The notes: a model not told the origin generated them from the letters alone. A DNA stretch of 64,000 nucleotides from Bacteroidia bacterium (GCA_021287165.1 JAJTAY010000022.1:1-64000); one strand, 5' to 3'. Numbered from the stretch's first letter, positions 27,848 to 36,294 are shown. Translations and numbers: made by a program.

Positions 27848-28438
27848 ATGTATTACCTGATCATCGACCTCGAAATGTCGGGCACCGAAGCCGGATATCA
27901 CGACATCATTCAGATTGGTGCTGTGCTGGCCGGCGAAAACTGGTCGCAGCTGGGCGAGTTCGAAACGCTTGTTTATCCCGACAACGAGGAAACATTCAAC
28001 AGTTATGCCGCGGCTGTGCATGGCATCAGTCTCCACGACCTGCAGGAAGCCCCATCCAGCTATGAAGCTTTGGAAGCTTTTGAAAATTGGATTAGAAAAA
28101 CACTTCGTCGCAGGCAGGGCGAACCGCTCACTGATGTGGTTATCTGCGGGCAAAGTGTACTCAACGATGTCAACTTTCTGGAATATAAATTTGATGATCT
28201 GAACCTCGACTGGCCTTTTGCACGCCGCATACTCGATCTTGTGAGCCTTACCATGCTCTTTTACAGCATTTTCGACAACAACAGGCGAAGCCGCCCCAAA
28301 TCCTACAGCCTCGACGCCGTGGCCGGAATGTTTGGCATTGGTCGGTCCGAAGCCACCCATAACGCACTTGAAGACGCCCGAATCACTTATCGCTGTTTCC
28401 AGAAATATTTTGAAATGGCCAAAGGGTTTCGGCTCTGA
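27848..28438 (+). CDS. DnaQ-like 3'-5' exonuclease (DEDDh)
   Basis: The 196-residue protein is a single RNase-T/DnaQ exonuclease domain. The acidic residues are in place: D-x-E in LIIDLEMSG (Exo I), an Asp in CGQSVLNDVNFLEYKF (Exo II) and H-x4-D in THNALEDARITYR (Exo III). Catalysis removes 3' nucleotides from DNA or RNA using two metal ions. It has no polymerase or helicase fusion and stands alone, so it could act in repair, in proofreading in trans, or in RNA trimming; the sequence does not decide. Confidence 0.87.
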   Translation: MYYLIIDLEMSGTEAGYHDIIQIGAVLAGENWSQLGEFETLVYPDNEETFNSYAAAVHGISLHDLQEAPSSYEALEAFENWIRKTLRRRQGEPLTDVVICGQSVLNDVNFLEYKFDDLNLDWPFARRILDLVSLTMLFYSIFDNNRRSRPKSYSLDAVAGMFGIGRSEATHNALEDARITYRCFQKYFEMAKGFRL

Positions 28439-28511
28439 ATTAGTACCTCTTTGCAACCCCACAAAAAATTCATTGTCGTTGAAGTATGTTTATCAAATCT
28501 CACCGCTTACA

Positions 28512-28940
28512 ATGCGTGCTTCACTGAAAATTTTGGTAGTCCTGATTCTGTTAGTAAACACTATCGGGGCATTTTATGGGGGCTATAGCCTTTTGGCCGA
28601 TCCCACAGGCGGACTCCTGCAGATGCCTCTCGATTACCTGAAACATAGCCCGTTCAGCAATTATTTCTGGCCAGGACTTATCTTGTTCGTTGTCAACGGA
28701 TTGTTTGGGCTCCTAACCCTGCTTACCGTTATTTTGCGTCATAAGCTGGCCAGAACTTTCGTTATCATTCAGGGAATACTGCTTGGAGGATGGATAAGCA
28801 TGCAGATGATTTTGCTGCAAATCTTCTATCCACCTCTTCACCTGCCCTTTTTACTCATGGGAGCAGTGCTGTTGCTCATTGGCTGGCTGATGCCTCAGGC
28901 AATTTCCAGAACATCAATAACACGTTTTAAAGGAGCTTAA
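28512..28940 (+). CDS. Small four-helix membrane protein, unknown function
   Basis: This 142-residue protein has four hydrophobic segments (LVVLILLVNTIGAFYGGYSLL; FWPGLILFVVNGLFGLLTLL; FVIIQGILLGGWISMQMILL; LPFLLMGAVLLLIGWLM) with short loops. I do not recognise it with certainty; it resembles uncharacterised integral membrane proteins. The start is ATG 28512 (MRASLKILV). Longer in-frame extension into the intergenic gap has no protein character. It follows the exonuclease gene by 73 bases and overlaps the convergent lipB gene by 14 bases at the 3' end. Confidence 0.72.
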   Translation: MRASLKILVVLILLVNTIGAFYGGYSLLADPTGGLLQMPLDYLKHSPFSNYFWPGLILFVVNGLFGLLTLLTVILRHKLARTFVIIQGILLGGWISMQMILLQIFYPPLHLPFLLMGAVLLLIGWLMPQAISRTSITRFKGA

Positions 28941-29604
28941 CCTGAAACACTTCAAGAAAAGCTTCGAGGCTTAGCTTCTTAACCTGTTCAAAATCAACAG
29001 CCGAGCCTAGTTCCTTTTGCATAGAAGTAACCCCCTTATCGGTAAAGCCGCAGGGATTGATGTAGTTGTAATAATTGAGGTCGGTGTTGATGTTGAAGGC
29101 AAAGCCGTGCATGGTGATGTTTTTGCTGGCTCTTACGCCTATGGCGCAGATTTTACGGGCTTTTCCTGCCACCTCAGGCTCGATCCACACGCCCGAAGCG
29201 CCTTCAAGCCGGCTGGCTTCGATGCCATAACGTGCCAGCACCCGGATGATGGTTTCTTCGAGACGATGAACATATTCCCGCACGCCAATCCCAATGCGGT
29301 TAAGGTCGAGAATCGGATAGCCTACAAGCTGCCCCGGCCCATGGTAGGTGATATCGCCTCCGCGGTTGATGTGATAGAACTGCGCCCCTTTCGATTTCAG
29401 GAAGTCTTCGTTCACCAGCAGATTCGACGCCTTGCCGCTCTTGCCCAGGGTGTAAACGTGCGGGTGCTCCACAAAAAGCAGCGTGCCGGCTGAGGAGCTG
29501 GCATTATCGGCTTCTGAGGTGAGCTTTGCGAACAAGGTTTCCTGGTAATCCCACACCGTTTTGTATTCGCCGCGGCCGAGATCCTCGAAATTAAGCTGAA
29601 CCAT
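28927..29604 (-). CDS. lipB: Octanoyltransferase (lipoate biosynthesis)
   Basis: LipB moves an octanoyl group from acyl carrier protein to the lipoyl domains of target enzymes. The 225-residue protein has the family motif GGDITYHGPGQLVGYP, the catalytic lysine segment KICAIGV and the catalytic cysteine in INPCGFTDKG. It lies eight bases after lipA, in the same transcript, giving a complete de novo lipoylation pathway (LipB then LipA). Confidence 0.96.
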   Translation of the reverse strand: MVQLNFEDLGRGEYKTVWDYQETLFAKLTSEADNASSSAGTLLFVEHPHVYTLGKSGKASNLLVNEDFLKSKGAQFYHINRGGDITYHGPGQLVGYPILDLNRIGIGVREYVHRLEETIIRVLARYGIEASRLEGASGVWIEPEVAGKARKICAIGVRASKNITMHGFAFNINTDLNYYNYINPCGFTDKGVTSMQKELGSAVDFEQVKKLSLEAFLEVFQVKLL

Positions 29605-29612
29605 AATGAACT

Positions 29613-30476
29613 TTAGAGAATATGTTTTTCGGCCCGGTAGGAGCTACGCACCATAGGACCACTTTCCACGTGGAGGAATCCGCGTGCGAGGCCTTCGCGC
29701 TCGTATTCGGCAAACACCTCTGGTTCAACAAATTCCTTCACGGGCAAGTGGTTGCGGGTGGGCTGCAGGTACTGGCCAATGGTAATCACGTGCACACCTA
29801 TGCTGCGCAGGTCGTCCATTGTTTGCAGCACTTCCTCGCGGGTTTCGCCCAGCCCGAGCATGATGCCCGACTTGGCCCTGATGCCTGCTTTCACCACCTG
29901 TTCCAGCACTTTGAGGCTGGTGTCGTATTTGGCGCGGCTGCGCACCCAGGGGGTGATGCGGCGCACTGTTTCGAGGTTGTGCGAAATCACTTCGGGGCCT
30001 GCGTCGAACACCAGCCTGAGCAGGTCTTCACGCCCGTCGAAATCGGGTATGAGGGTTTCCATGGTGGTGCCGGGATTTTCGCGCTTAATGGCCCTGATTG
30101 TCATGGCCCAGATTTCGGCACCGCGGTCTTTCAGGTCGTCGCGGTCAACCGAGGTAATCACCACATGTTTGAGGTTCATCAGCTTCACTGAACGGGCTAC
30201 CCTTTCGGGTTCCTCCCAGTCGGCCGGCAGCGGACGTCCGGTTTTCACATTGCAAAATCCGCACGAACGGGTGCAGATGTTGCCAAGTATCATGAGCGTT
30301 GCCGTGCCGCGGCCCCAGCACTCGTGCATATTGGGGCAATGGCCGCTGGTGCATATGGTGTGCAGCTTGTGGCTTTCAACAATTTCGCGAACCTGTATGT
30401 ATTCCTTGCCTGCCGGTACTTTGGTTTTGAGCCAGTGGGGCTTGCGCAAAAGGGTAGTCTGCCGAATGTCGTCCAT
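29613..30476 (-). CDS. lipA: Lipoyl synthase
   Basis: This radical-SAM enzyme inserts two sulfur atoms into protein-bound octanoyl groups. Both iron-sulfur sites are visible. The auxiliary cluster site is C-x4-C-x5-C (CTSGHCPNMHEC), with the closing RSSY motif near the C terminus (MVRSSYRAEK). The radical-SAM cluster site is C-x3-C-x2-C (CTRSCGFC). At 287 residues the length is normal. It is the first gene of the lipA-lipB unit and has a promoter with both consensus elements just upstream. Confidence 0.97.
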   Translation of the reverse strand: MDDIRQTTLLRKPHWLKTKVPAGKEYIQVREIVESHKLHTICTSGHCPNMHECWGRGTATLMILGNICTRSCGFCNVKTGRPLPADWEEPERVARSVKLMNLKHVVITSVDRDDLKDRGAEIWAMTIRAIKRENPGTTMETLIPDFDGREDLLRLVFDAGPEVISHNLETVRRITPWVRSRAKYDTSLKVLEQVVKAGIRAKSGIMLGLGETREEVLQTMDDLRSIGVHVITIGQYLQPTRNHLPVKEFVEPEVFAEYEREGLARGFLHVESGPMVRSSYRAEKHIL

Positions 30477-30507
30477 AGTAAAGGGTAGTGCTTGAAAATT
30501 TGTGGCG

Positions 30508-30537
30508 CAAAGTTAGCGAATACTGAAACAGGCTCAA
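30508..30537 (-). promoter_or_regulatory. Promoter of lipA-lipB (TTG-N19-TAACTTTG)
   Basis: On the minus strand TTG (30537-30535), 19 bases, then TAACTTTG (30515-30508), 31 bases before the lipA ATG. Part of it overlaps the space just past the stop of the upstream ATPase gene. Confidence 0.7.
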
Positions 30538-30543
30538 TTGGTG

Positions 30544-31677
30544 TTAAGTTGCAACGAAACGGCGGAAGTTTTCCCTGGTTATTACTTCAGTTTTACCTTC
30601 CGGATAAGTATTGAGAAATGTTTTAGGAAATCTGACCTTATCTTCGGTGTTCAGTTTAAACTCCCAGGCGAAGATGTTTGCATTGATCTCTTCGATGTAG
30701 TCGATTTCTTGTTGCATGGTCGTTCGCCAGAAAAAGGTGTTCGGATGAAAGTCGGCGTAAGCATTTCTCTTGAGGCGTTCGCTCACCAGAAAATTTTCCC
30801 ACAAGGCACCTTGATCGCGCCTTACGGCGAATGGCTGCAGCTGATTGATAATGACATTTCTTATGCCGTTGTCGTAAAAGTAAATTTTCCTTGCCTTTTT
30901 CAGCTCATTTCTCAGGTTGCGTGCAAACGAACCAAGCCTGAAAACTACAAATGCCTGTTCGAGAATGTCAACATAGCGTTCGACCGTTTTCAGGTCAAGC
31001 CCGCACATTTTAGCCAACTCATTGTACGACACTTCGCTGCCCAGCTGGAAGGCTATAGCCTGCAGCAATCGTCTGATGGCATCGGCTTTGCGCAGCTGGC
31101 CGTAAATCAGCACATCTTTGTAGAGATAGCTGTCGGCTATTTCCCTCAGCAGATTCTCCTGATTGCCGGGGTTTATAATGACCTCGGGGTAGAAACCAAA
31201 TACAAGCCTTTGCTCGAGCATTTGCTCAGCCCCAAGGTAACCTACATGCGATTCCCATTCAGCAAATGATATTGGGTATAGTTGCATGCTGATTTTTCGA
31301 CCAGTGAGCGGTTCGCTCATTTGCTGAGAAATTTCAAAAGCAGACGAACCGCTCAAAATCAGTTGAACATCTTTCATCGAATCGGCAATCAGTTTCGCTG
31401 TGCGGCCTATGTTGGGAATTCTTTGGGCTTCATCCACAATCACAAGCTTGTTCCCTCCAAACAGCATTTTCAGGTGCTCAAGTTCGGCGCGCGATAGCAA
31501 CCTCACCGTTGTGTCATCATCCCCGTTGAAATAGATCGAAGGCAGTTCGTTCCTCCTCATGAATGAATTCAGCAGGGTGGTTTTTCCAGCCTGACGCGGA
31601 CCAAGAATAATGATAACCTTGCCTTTGAAAAGAAGATCATTGATTGTTGTTGTCAGCCTGCGTTCAATCATCGGCAT
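30544..31677 (-). CDS. AAA ATPase with DUF4143 domain
   Basis: The 377-residue protein has a Walker A loop (GPRQAGKTTL, about residue 27), Walker B (LVIVDEAQRIP, about 97), a sensor segment (LILSGSSAFEI) and the family's SGR/TGRK-type turn (PLTGRKISMQLYPISFAEW). The C-terminal DUF4143 part (about 200-377) is a winged-helix plus nuclease-like fold (NTFFWRTTMQQEIDYIEE). Such AAA_14/DUF4143 proteins are widespread and uncharacterised. A second, distant copy lies at 43642. The gene has its own promoter with an inverted repeat over the -33 box, suggesting self-regulation. Confidence 0.87.
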   Translation of the reverse strand: MPMIERRLTTTINDLLFKGKVIIILGPRQAGKTTLLNSFMRRNELPSIYFNGDDDTTVRLLSRAELEHLKMLFGGNKLVIVDEAQRIPNIGRTAKLIADSMKDVQLILSGSSAFEISQQMSEPLTGRKISMQLYPISFAEWESHVGYLGAEQMLEQRLVFGFYPEVIINPGNQENLLREIADSYLYKDVLIYGQLRKADAIRRLLQAIAFQLGSEVSYNELAKMCGLDLKTVERYVDILEQAFVVFRLGSFARNLRNELKKARKIYFYDNGIRNVIINQLQPFAVRRDQGALWENFLVSERLKRNAYADFHPNTFFWRTTMQQEIDYIEEINANIFAWEFKLNTEDKVRFPKTFLNTYPEGKTEVITRENFRRFVAT

Positions 31678-31699
31678 GTATAATGGGTTTAGAAAGTGT

Positions 31700-31731
31700 C
31701 AAATATATAAAAAAACAGGATTATAATCCAA
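31700..31731 (-). promoter_or_regulatory. Promoter of the first DUF4143 ATPase gene (TTG-N21-TATATTTG)
   Basis: On the minus strand TTG (31731-31729), 21 bases, TATATTTG (31707-31700), 22 bases before the ATG. The TTG box lies inside the left arm of the inverted repeat at 31718-31761. Confidence 0.6.
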
Positions 31732-31761
31732 TAAAAACATAATATTATTGGAATATAATCC
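31718..31761. promoter_or_regulatory. Inverted repeat over the -33 box of the ATPase promoter (candidate operator)
   Basis: Seventeen-base arms (31718-31734 and 31745-31761) match with one mismatch around a 10-base spacer. The arms carry GGATTATA and TCCAATAA. Because it covers the -33 box, a bound dimer would block transcription of the ATPase gene. No T-tail follows, so it is not a terminator. From 31762 to 31975 I see only AT-rich sequence without a gene. Confidence 0.7.
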
Positions 31762-31978
31762 TAAAATATCATGTTTATGCTTTTCGATTTAAAATACCAA
31801 GCATTGAGATCAGTTCCTTTTACCCTGAAACCATATTTCATGCCCGTCAAAAGGAAGTTTGCCTCAACTTGTTAAAAATTATTGAGTTAATATTTTGCTC
31901 AGGAAACCTACAGATTTATAAAGCCTTGAGAAACCCATAAGATTTCATTAATAAATTAAAGTCCTTTAATTCAATTAT

Positions 31979-32011
31979 ATAAACGATGATAAACGGATAT
32001 AAACGTTTATA
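31979..32011 (+). repeat. Helically phased ATAAACG repeats upstream of the ssb pair
   Basis: ATAAACG occurs at 31979, 31989 and 31999, exactly 10 bases apart, and the last copy is followed by its complement, making a perfect 14-base palindrome (TATAAAC/GTTTATA, 31998-32011). Ten-base spacing places all copies on one DNA face, as in operators or iterons for oligomeric proteins. Confidence 0.75.
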
Positions 32012-32013
32012 AT

Positions 32014-32036
32014 CGTATCTAACCGGTTAACATACG
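32014..32036. promoter_or_regulatory. Interrupted palindrome around TAACCGGTTA
   Basis: CGTAT (32014-32018) and ATACG (32032-32036) flank the perfect palindrome TAACCGGTTA, with one and two unmatched bases between. It lies between the phased repeats and the -7 box, so a regulator binding here would act on the ssb promoter. Confidence 0.5.
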
Positions 32037-32059
32037 ACTTGGTTGTGGAGGCGGATCTA

Positions 32060-32067
32060 CTTTTGCG
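32060..32067 (+). promoter_or_regulatory. -7 box (TACTTTTG) for the ssb pair
   Basis: Exact TAnnTTTG match 49 bases upstream of the first ssb ATG. A TTG lies 16 bases upstream of the box, shorter than the usual spacing. Confidence 0.55.
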
Positions 32068-32115
32068 ACATCAATCGTTCATCAACACAATGTCAAACCC
32101 TAAAACTTGAAAACT

Positions 32116-32472
32116 ATGACAACGATGAGAAATTTTGTTCAGTTGATCGGACACGCAGGAAACGATCCTGAAGTACGCACTTTTGGCAAGGACGGAAAAG
32201 TAGCCCGCCTGAATGTTGCCACCAAAGAGTTCTATAACAACGAAAAAGGCGAGCGCGTGGAAGACACCACATGGCACCGCCTGGTGGCCTGGGGCAAGCT
32301 GGCCGAACGCATGGAAAAGGTGGTAAAAAAAGGCGCACACATTGCCGTTACGGGCAAGCTCACCAACAACCAGTGGGAGGACAAAGACGGCCAGAAACGC
32401 TACAACACCGAGGTAACGATCAACGACTTCATGCTCATGGGCAGCACCGACAAAAAGCCCGCAAACGATTAA
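32116..32472 (+). CDS. Single-stranded DNA-binding protein, short form (first of a pair)
   Basis: This 118-residue protein is an OB fold of the bacterial SSB family (NFVQLIGHAGNDPEVRTF; TWHRLVAWGKLAERM; KKGAHIAVTGKL). It ends in GSTDKKPAND directly after the fold, so the disordered linker and acidic tip (DDIPF-like) that recruit repair and replication partners are missing. This suggests an accessory or protective SSB rather than the housekeeping one. ATG 32116 is chosen because the same leader (AAAACTTGAAAAC then ATGACA) precedes the second gene; a TTG three codons upstream is possible. Confidence 0.9.
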   Translation: MTTMRNFVQLIGHAGNDPEVRTFGKDGKVARLNVATKEFYNNEKGERVEDTTWHRLVAWGKLAERMEKVVKKGAHIAVTGKLTNNQWEDKDGQKRYNTEVTINDFMLMGSTDKKPAND

Positions 32473-32515
32473 ACCGCAATCAACTTGATTTTAACCGCAT
32501 AAAAACTTGAAAACC

Positions 32516-32842
32516 ATGACAGCACTCACCAATTCCGTACAGCTCATCGGCCGCACCGGCAACGAGCCCGAACTGAAAACCCTTGCCAAAGATCGCTCCA
32601 TGTTGCGTTTCAGCCTGGCAACGAATGATTATTACTTCAATGCCCAGGGCGAACGCGTCGAAACCACCCATTGGCATCGCATCGTTGCCTGGGGCAAGCT
32701 GGCCGAACGTATGAGCCAACAGTTGAAGAAAGGCCAGATGGTGGCCATCAACGGCAAGCTCGTTACAAACAAATGGAAGGACAACGAGGGCAAAATGCGC
32801 AGCATCACCGAAATAGTGGCCAGCGAATATATCCCGGCTTGA
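32516..32842 (+). CDS. Single-stranded DNA-binding protein, short form (second of a pair)
   Basis: A paralogue of the gene just upstream, 108 residues, with the same core (SVQLIGRTGNEPELKTL; HWHRIVAWGKLAERM; INGKLVTNKWKD). It ends at SEYIPA, again without linker or acidic tip. It follows the first copy by 43 bases in the same transcript. The leader sequence in front of the ATG is also duplicated, so the pair arose by tandem duplication and then diverged. Two tail-less paralogues may form mixed oligomers (inference). A terminator follows. Confidence 0.9.
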   Translation: MTALTNSVQLIGRTGNEPELKTLAKDRSMLRFSLATNDYYFNAQGERVETTHWHRIVAWGKLAERMSQQLKKGQMVAINGKLVTNKWKDNEGKMRSITEIVASEYIPA

Positions 32843-32863
32843 TTCACAATCTGTAGTCAAAAC

Positions 32864-32895
32864 AAAGAGGCGACCCAATCGGACCGCCTCTTTTT
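32864..32895. terminator. Rho-independent terminator between ssb pair and lipoprotein gene
   Basis: Perfect nine-base stem (AAAGAGGCG at 32864-32872 with 32885-32893), 12-base loop and T-run. A-rich start and T-rich end let it serve both convergent transcripts. Confidence 0.85.
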
Positions 32896-32913
32896 CATTC
32901 TTTACAACTGATT

Positions 32914-33462
32914 TTAGTTCAGCGGATTAGCCTTCACGCGTGTCTTGAATTTCACTTTAACCTTGAAAGAACCCTGATCTACATTGGCTACACCCTGCAG
33001 GTTTACGTCAAAAGGTTTTTTCTCGTTGATGATGGCCCTAAGTTTGTCAAACTGCTGCTGATTGTTGTCGAGAATAATCATTTTTCCGTCGGTCAGCGTT
33101 TCGTTGCTAATGCTCCAGGATGCTGTGGGCATATTGGTCATCATTGCTGAGAGGGTAGCGGAGTTGATGACAATTGAGCTTGGATTGGGCTCAAGAATTG
33201 TGATTTCGGCCTGAGTGACATTGATGTTCTTGATCTTATTCTGGTATTTCTGAAATTCAGCATTGCTGAGGGGATCGATGGTTTCGGTTTTGTTGAAGGC
33301 GCCCTGAGTGGATTTCAGGCTTGTGGGCTGAATGGGCACATTGAGTTCCGATTCAAAGTCGGCATCGAACTCAACGTCGGCCAGGCTTTTGAGTTTTTCA
33401 CAGGAGCTTAGGAAAGCTACGGTGAAAAACATGATGGAGATGATTGTAATGTACTTTTTCAT
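32914..33462 (-). CDS. Small predicted lipoprotein, unknown function
   Basis: The 182-residue protein starts at ATG 33462 (MKKYITIISIMFF) with a signal peptide and lipobox LSSC, so it should be lipid-anchored. The mature part has alternating strands (VTQAEITILEPNPSSIVINSATL; SFKVKVKFKTRVKANPLN at the end), suggesting a beta-sandwich. I do not recognise a named family. It is monocistronic, with its own TAnnTTTG box and a terminator behind it. An open frame up to 33507 overlaps the promoter and is not used. Confidence 0.75.
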   Translation of the reverse strand: MKKYITIISIMFFTVAFLSSCEKLKSLADVEFDADFESELNVPIQPTSLKSTQGAFNKTETIDPLSNAEFQKYQNKIKNINVTQAEITILEPNPSSIVINSATLSAMMTNMPTASWSISNETLTDGKMIILDNNQQQFDKLRAIINEKKPFDVNLQGVANVDQGSFKVKVKFKTRVKANPLN

Positions 33463-33504
33463 ACTTTTTGGGTTAATTGGTTGATAATGCTCATGTTGTT
33501 GGGT

Positions 33505-33512
33505 CAAAAGTA
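33505..33512 (-). promoter_or_regulatory. -7 box (TACTTTTG) for the lipoprotein gene
   Basis: Exact TAnnTTTG match 42 bases upstream of ATG 33462. Between 33513 and 33693 I see no further gene or clear signal. Confidence 0.5.
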
Positions 33513-33693
33513 ATTGAAAAACAACTGCTGTAGGTTAGCTTTGCTGCATACAGGTGTTAAAGTTTTCGTAAAAGACGTGATGCGTGTTGAAACAGTGGCA
33601 TTTTCACAAATAATTATGAATTTCCCTTTTTCACAAAGGCTCCCGGAAATCAAAACGGGGCGATATCCGGCATCACCGCAAACGCAAATTGTG

Positions 33694-36279
33694 CTATTGT
33701 ATCACAAGAACCACAGGCTTTTTTGTCGCTTTTTTTGTTCCATCCATGGCAAAAGATTCAACCAGAACAACATAGATGCCTTGAGGCAATCGGCGGCCCT
33801 GTTCATCGAGCCCGTCCCAGCTTACTGCACCAGTCAGACCGGTAAGCATACTTTTCACCAAATGCCTCACCTGCAATCCTTCGGCATTGAGAATCCTGAT
33901 GTTTAAAACATTACCCTCGGCCGGAAAATTCCAGCGAATTGTGGTTAATTCATCTTTTCCATCGCCGTCGGGTGAAAAAAGTTCAGGTTCGATGGCAATT
34001 TCCAGGGGTAGAGGAGCATCTGGCACTAACATGGAATTGGGATAACCCGGTGTGGCAAAGCCAACCGTTTGCGAAGCTGAATGCCAGTTGTTGGGGTCGG
34101 AGCTGGGTCTTAGGGGCGAAATGCGTTCAAGCGAAACGCCTTTTACAATTTTCAAGAGCGGGTGATGCATCTTCTCTGTATAGGAAAAAACATCGATAAC
34201 CCTGCCCAGTCGCGAAGCCAGCAATACCGTTCCGGATTCGTTCGGGTAAGTGGGAAATTGAGCCATTTCGATAAACTGACCGGTGTCCTGAACCGGGTAC
34301 AAACTTGTTAACGATCGTGTTGAGGTACTTAGCAGGGCAATTTGTCCGGGTAGTAAAATGCGCGTTGTTGCAATAATCTCTCGCAGAGTAGTATCGGGTG
34401 GATTGGGAATGGTCTGACGAACAGCCCCCAGGCGCAAGTCTTCGAGGTTGATGATTTTTTCGCTTTTATTGTAGAGTTCCACAAAATCGACTCCGCCGGC
34501 CAGCGGATTGAAAAGCACTTCGTTGATCACCACATCGCCTGCTTCGGCCGGAGATGGTTTGGCAAATCGAAGTACTGTGCCAGGCAATACCGGCTTACCG
34601 GCACAGTTTAAAACGGCAGGAAGTACTTCGAGGGTGTAAAGCACATTGGTTTGCAAGGGATTGCTAAATGCCAATTCTACGAACGAGGGGTCGGCGGGAT
34701 TAGCCAGGGCTTCAGTGGGTGCTATGTTTCCTGGTTTGAGCATATAATTCGATGCAACAGCCATGCTGGCATTGTCCATCACCTGATCGAACCACAGCTG
34801 AAGAATATTGTCGCCAATCAATCGGAATGCAGCAGGCTTAGGTCTGGCATCCAGTGCGTTGAATACCGAATTTCTACGACCCGGTGTGCCACCGGAGGCA
34901 TCATTGCTTGCTGTCCAGTTGCTGCTACCTCCACAGGGATTGCCCGGATCGATTTGTTCAAGTGTCCAGCCTCCGTCTTTTTTCTTGTTGTCGCCATACC
35001 ACGTATCGGCATAACTCACCGATGAAACGAGGGTGCCCTGATTGCTTCGCAGGCTGAGCGATGCACCTGCATTGGCCAGCTGAAAGCTGCTGAAGCCAAA
35101 GAAAGACCCATATTGCGCCAGCTGGTTTGCCGAATTTTGATGGCCAAGCAGAAGGTAGCCGCCCGGCGCAATGGTTACTGCCCCGATTACACGCTCTGAA
35201 GTACCAATAAAGAACTTCCAGTTTTCGAGGTTAATGGGCACAGTTGTGGTATTATGCAGTTCAACAAATTCAACATCCGGAAGCCCGACCACCGGACTGG
35301 GATCGGCCATAATTTCGTTGATGACTACATCGCCGGTAACTGCTTCGTAATAATTGACCGGCACGCTGACGGGAGCCATGATATTTCCTGCGAGGTCTTC
35401 TATATTGCTGATGGTCAGGTTATAAACACGTCCATTATCAAGTGGTGTGGCCAGTTGCAACATAGCCTGTGCAGGACTTGGTGCCGAAACTTCAGCTGGA
35501 TTGCCCACACCCTGGTCAATAAGATAGTTCTGCGGGTTGGTAAGGCTAGCTGGCTTGATGGCTTCGTTGAATTGCACCCTAATGCTAAACGGACTTATTG
35601 CTGCCGCAGCACTCACTTCCGGAGGGGTAGTGTCGACGATTTCGCTGCCGAAAAAGATGTCGTCGTAATACATCCGGGTGGCATTGCTAATTGTGTATTG
35701 GCTGTAAATAGCAAAAAATCCGCCTGGTTGAAAAGTGTTGTCAGTTCCGGTGGCTTGAAGTTGATAAAGCCCTTGTCCGGTTTGGTCGGCATAGAGCTTC
35801 CACTCGCCCGATGCGGAACGAGTTACCCTGACGTTAATCGCAAAGGCAGCGGCAACAAAGGCTTCCGTGCCGCGTAGTATACGTGTGGTTTGCGTACCTT
35901 GCTTACGGTAAAGCTCAATGGCGTCGTTGCTGCCGGTTTCGCCAAAGCGGAGGAAGTAGCCGTTGAGCGGGCCGGTGGGGTCGGGCTGATTGCTAACCAG
36001 AAATACATCGCTAAAATTACTCGACGAGGGGGCAAAGTTCAACCTGATCCAGAAACGCCACTCCACATTGCCTCCGGGATGATTGTAGGGCGTGCTCAGC
36101 CATGCATTGCCGGCCTCTGTGGCATTCAGTTGCAACTGAAATGAGGTGTTCACGGTGTATCGACTCGTGGTTCCCGACCAGGTGGGATTGTTCGTAAAAT
36201 CACCATCATTGAAATTATCGAAAAGCTGTGCGCTGAGCCACAAGGGCATCAGTACCAACAAACACAGTAAACGCCTCAT
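33694..36279 (-). CDS. Large secreted protein with two lamin-tail domains and FlgD-like C-terminus
   Basis: Signal peptide (LLCLLVLMPLWLSAQ), then a LamG-like jelly-roll region (about 20-210), an Ig-like domain with DTTPPEVSAAAAISPFSIRV, a first lamin-tail domain (GDVVINEIMADPSP... VEFVELHNTT, about 315-430), another Ig-like domain (NILQLWFDQVMDNASM), a second lamin-tail domain (GDVVINEVLFNPLAG...FVELYNKS, about 585-700) and a C-terminal FlgD-like Ig domain (LFSPDGDGKDELTTI...GIYVVLVE). The C-terminal fold is like the gliding-motility-associated ends of type IX cargo, but a typical sorting motif is less clear. Likely a cell-surface or extracellular adhesin-like protein (inference). Confidence 0.85.
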   Translation of the reverse strand: MRRLLCLLVLMPLWLSAQLFDNFNDGDFTNNPTWSGTTSRYTVNTSFQLQLNATEAGNAWLSTPYNHPGGNVEWRFWIRLNFAPSSSNFSDVFLVSNQPDPTGPLNGYFLRFGETGSNDAIELYRKQGTQTTRILRGTEAFVAAAFAINVRVTRSASGEWKLYADQTGQGLYQLQATGTDNTFQPGGFFAIYSQYTISNATRMYYDDIFFGSEIVDTTPPEVSAAAAISPFSIRVQFNEAIKPASLTNPQNYLIDQGVGNPAEVSAPSPAQAMLQLATPLDNGRVYNLTISNIEDLAGNIMAPVSVPVNYYEAVTGDVVINEIMADPSPVVGLPDVEFVELHNTTTVPINLENWKFFIGTSERVIGAVTIAPGGYLLLGHQNSANQLAQYGSFFGFSSFQLANAGASLSLRSNQGTLVSSVSYADTWYGDNKKKDGGWTLEQIDPGNPCGGSSNWTASNDASGGTPGRRNSVFNALDARPKPAAFRLIGDNILQLWFDQVMDNASMAVASNYMLKPGNIAPTEALANPADPSFVELAFSNPLQTNVLYTLEVLPAVLNCAGKPVLPGTVLRFAKPSPAEAGDVVINEVLFNPLAGGVDFVELYNKSEKIINLEDLRLGAVRQTIPNPPDTTLREIIATTRILLPGQIALLSTSTRSLTSLYPVQDTGQFIEMAQFPTYPNESGTVLLASRLGRVIDVFSYTEKMHHPLLKIVKGVSLERISPLRPSSDPNNWHSASQTVGFATPGYPNSMLVPDAPLPLEIAIEPELFSPDGDGKDELTTIRWNFPAEGNVLNIRILNAEGLQVRHLVKSMLTGLTGAVSWDGLDEQGRRLPQGIYVVLVESFAMDGTKKATKKPVVLVIQ

Positions 36280-36286
36280 AATTTTC

Positions 36287-36294
36287 TATTTTTG
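36287..36294 (+). promoter_or_regulatory. -7 box (TATTTTTG) for asd
   Basis: Exact TAnnTTTG match 45 bases upstream of the asd ATG, lying between the start codon of the divergent surface-protein gene and that gene's own -7 box. Confidence 0.55.
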
